Source of the DNA: G001797105 sp964528155 | GTDB lineage: Bacteria; Chloroflexota; Anaerolineae; Anaerolineales; E44-bin32 | Assembly: GCA_964528155.1 (NCBI GenBank) | Contig: CAZGRL010000057.1 | Coordinates: 1 to 23,984, forward strand | Reading direction: 5' to 3' | DNA: 23,984 bases | Shown: positions 22,769-23,984 of the stretch, in pieces | How positions within the stretch are numbered: position 1 is the stretch's first letter | How the letters are laid out: each line of letters opens with the position of its first letter | The notes under the pieces: generated by a model | Told to the model about the DNA's origin: nothing | Databases searched by the model: none | What the model saw: only the letters and a program-made list of their open reading frames with translations | Program-made: the position numbers and the translations under genes

Positions 22769-22903
22769 ATGTCTCGCCGATCCGCTGGACTTCCCCAACT
22801 ATAGCGCGGTCTTGTGACTAGAATGTGTCATTGGAAGGTGTCCAGATCGGCCGCTGGCGGCCCCGGCCGGCGGCGGGGAAGAGCAGCGCCGGCGAGCGCC
22901 CGT

Positions 22904-23984
22904 TCAATCGACTTGGTAGCGGAATCGTGGGACGGCGATCAAGAAGCAGACAAGCGCCAGGCCAAGGAGCACGCCAAGCGGGAGCAAGACGTCCGGCAGA
23001 TGGCCGCCCTCGTACACGAGACTGGTAGCGCCGTCCATCAGCCATGCGACGGGGGAGATTCGTCCGAGGGCTTGCATGACGGGGGGTGTGATGCTGATCG
23101 GCCACCAGGCGCCCCCCAATGGCGCGAGCGTCAGGCTGAAGAGAAGAGACAAGCCGCTCGCCTGAGATGGGTTCTGGACGCGGGTGCCGACGGCGAACGA
23201 CAGGGCCGTGATGGCCAGCGTGTAGGCGATGATCAGCAGGACCAACGCCAGCGGGTCGCTTCCGAAATCCATCCCCAAGGCCGCGCCGATCACGATCACG
23301 ACCAGAAACTGGATCAGGCCGAGCGCAAAGCGCGCCAGGATCTTCCCGGCAAGCAGACTGGCGCGCGAGAGCGGCATCTGCGCCAGCCGTTGGAGAGTCC
23401 CCTGCTGGCGCTCCACGCACAAGGCGGCCATCCCGCCGAACACGGTCAGCAAGACGAACATCGCTCCCATACCGGGCACAGACTGACCCAGTCCGTTCTG
23501 CAGACTGTTGGAGAAGTTGCGCTGGACCGGCGCACCTGAGAGAGTCATGATGACATCGACCGGCGGGTTCTTCCACAACTCGACCGCCCGTTGATAGATC
23601 GCCTGCTCGATCCCGCTTTCTGCCGCATCTAGAGCGGTCAATCCCAGGTCTGACACCACTTTCATCCCAACAGCAGAGGCCGAGGCCGCGCCGTTGATTC
23701 GACGCAAAGCCGCCTCGAGCGCCTGCTGGGCAGCTTGCGAGGATCCAAACACATCAGCGGTGCGGAAATAGATCGTGGTGGGTTGTCGCTGACTCAGGTT
23801 GAGTCCGAGCCCGCGGGGGATTTCGATCAATGCCACTGCAGTCGACGCGGCGACTCGATCCAGGGAGGCGTCAAGCGTAAGGTCGCTTGATCCAACCAGT
23901 TGACAGGCGTCGTCGCTGGTGTTGTCCATCGGGCAGAGCAGCAGCGAGGAGTCCGCGTCGCGGATGGCTGCCAACAGATTGGCC
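22904..23984 (-). CDS. ABC-2 type transporter permease, 5' end beyond the window
   Basis: The frame is open to the right edge, so the N-terminus is missing; the visible 360 residues begin ANLLAAIRDADSS. The first half is a soluble outside domain of the type found in ABC2_membrane_3 permeases. The second half has about six membrane segments (near SVPGMGAMFVLLTVFGGMA, LIQFLVVIVIGAALGMD, VLLIIAYTLAITALSFAVG, SGLSLLFSLTLAPLGGAWW and VLLGLALVCFLIAVPRF). The ERQQGTLQRLAQMPLSR segment after the first helix is a family hallmark, and so is ISPVAWLMDG near the end. Such permeases export drugs, lipids or polymers with a separate ATPase, probably encoded off the right edge. It reads into the two-component pair 135 bp downstream. 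Confidence 0.9.
   Translation of the reverse strand, partial: ANLLAAIRDADSSLLLCPMDNTSDDACQLVGSSDLTLDASLDRVAASTAVALIEIPRGLGLNLSQRQPTTIYFRTADVFGSSQAAQQALEAALRRINGAASASAVGMKVVSDLGLTALDAAESGIEQAIYQRAVELWKNPPVDVIMTLSGAPVQRNFSNSLQNGLGQSVPGMGAMFVLLTVFGGMAALCVERQQGTLQRLAQMPLSRASLLAGKILARFALGLIQFLVVIVIGAALGMDFGSDPLALVLLIIAYTLAITALSFAVGTRVQNPSQASGLSLLFSLTLAPLGGAWWPISITPPVMQALGRISPVAWLMDGATSLVYEGGHLPDVLLPLGVLLGLALVCFLIAVPRFRYQVD

Noticed and set aside
22849..22876. GC-rich inverted repeats between permease and regulator
   Set aside because: Short stems in very GC-rich sequence without a T tract; chance level.

Overview
The window is a GC-rich stretch of bacterial chromosome. The gene set (class III cyclase with an N-terminal CxxC pair, GntR/LacI-type regulator, SIMPL protein, GT39 membrane glycosyltransferase, GrpB, DUF1801) and a low-potential Fe-S/flavin cluster suggest an anaerobic or facultative member of Chloroflexota, probably from a metagenome assembly. 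That placement is inferred from protein style; no marker gene is present. I saw no tRNA, rRNA, CRISPR array or transposase.

Layout. (1) 1-1.54 kb, + strand: the end of an unknown gene, the 3' half of a p-hydroxycinnamoyl-CoA (feruloyl-CoA) hydratase/lyase-like gene that has lost its 5' half, and a TetR regulator closed by a strong hairpin. (2) 1.64-1.87 kb: a non-coding repeat followed by G21 and C18 homopolymers. (3) 1.96-8.48 kb, - strand: a redox cluster. Transcription runs from a [2Fe-2S]/ASKHA protein (RACo-like corrinoid activator family) to a GlcD-like flavoprotein, an HdrD/GlcF-like Fe-S protein with two CCG domains, and a second, diverged flavoprotein. The last three genes are 12-24 bp apart and probably form one flavin/Fe-S dehydrogenase; the RACo-like gene is 248 bp upstream, behind a weak hairpin. 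(4) 8.97-10.94 kb, - strand: a GT39-type glycosyltransferase. (5) 11.1-14.5 kb, + strand: a frameshifted membrane-protein remnant and a string of small single genes (GrpB, a second copy of the repeat, a secreted protein, a NUDIX hydrolase, DUF1801, a small conserved protein). (6) 14.8-19.5 kb, + strand: a frameshifted LysE-type exporter, a GntR/LacI hybrid regulator with a palindrome inside its promoter, a nucleotidyl cyclase whose N-terminus is cut by an in-frame amber codon, and a large membrane protein with two Asp-box repeats. (7) 19.5-24 kb, - strand: an ABC-2 permease (runs off the right edge), an OmpR-type response regulator, its histidine kinase (overlapping by 8 nt), and a SIMPL-domain protein with its own promoter.

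How it fits together. The redox cluster looks like an oxidation module for an organic acid or aromatic side-chain substrate, passing electrons from flavin to Fe-S clusters. A RACo-like protein there hints at corrinoid (methyl-transfer) chemistry, and the hydratase/lyase remnant hints at past handling of lignin-type phenylpropanoids, but no methyltransferase or corrinoid protein lies in the window. The permease/two-component block looks like an envelope-stress or drug-export module. Four genes carry lesions (5' deletion, two frameshifts, one nonsense codon), so this is either a decaying accessory region or an assembly with local errors; the long homopolymers make the second possibility real.
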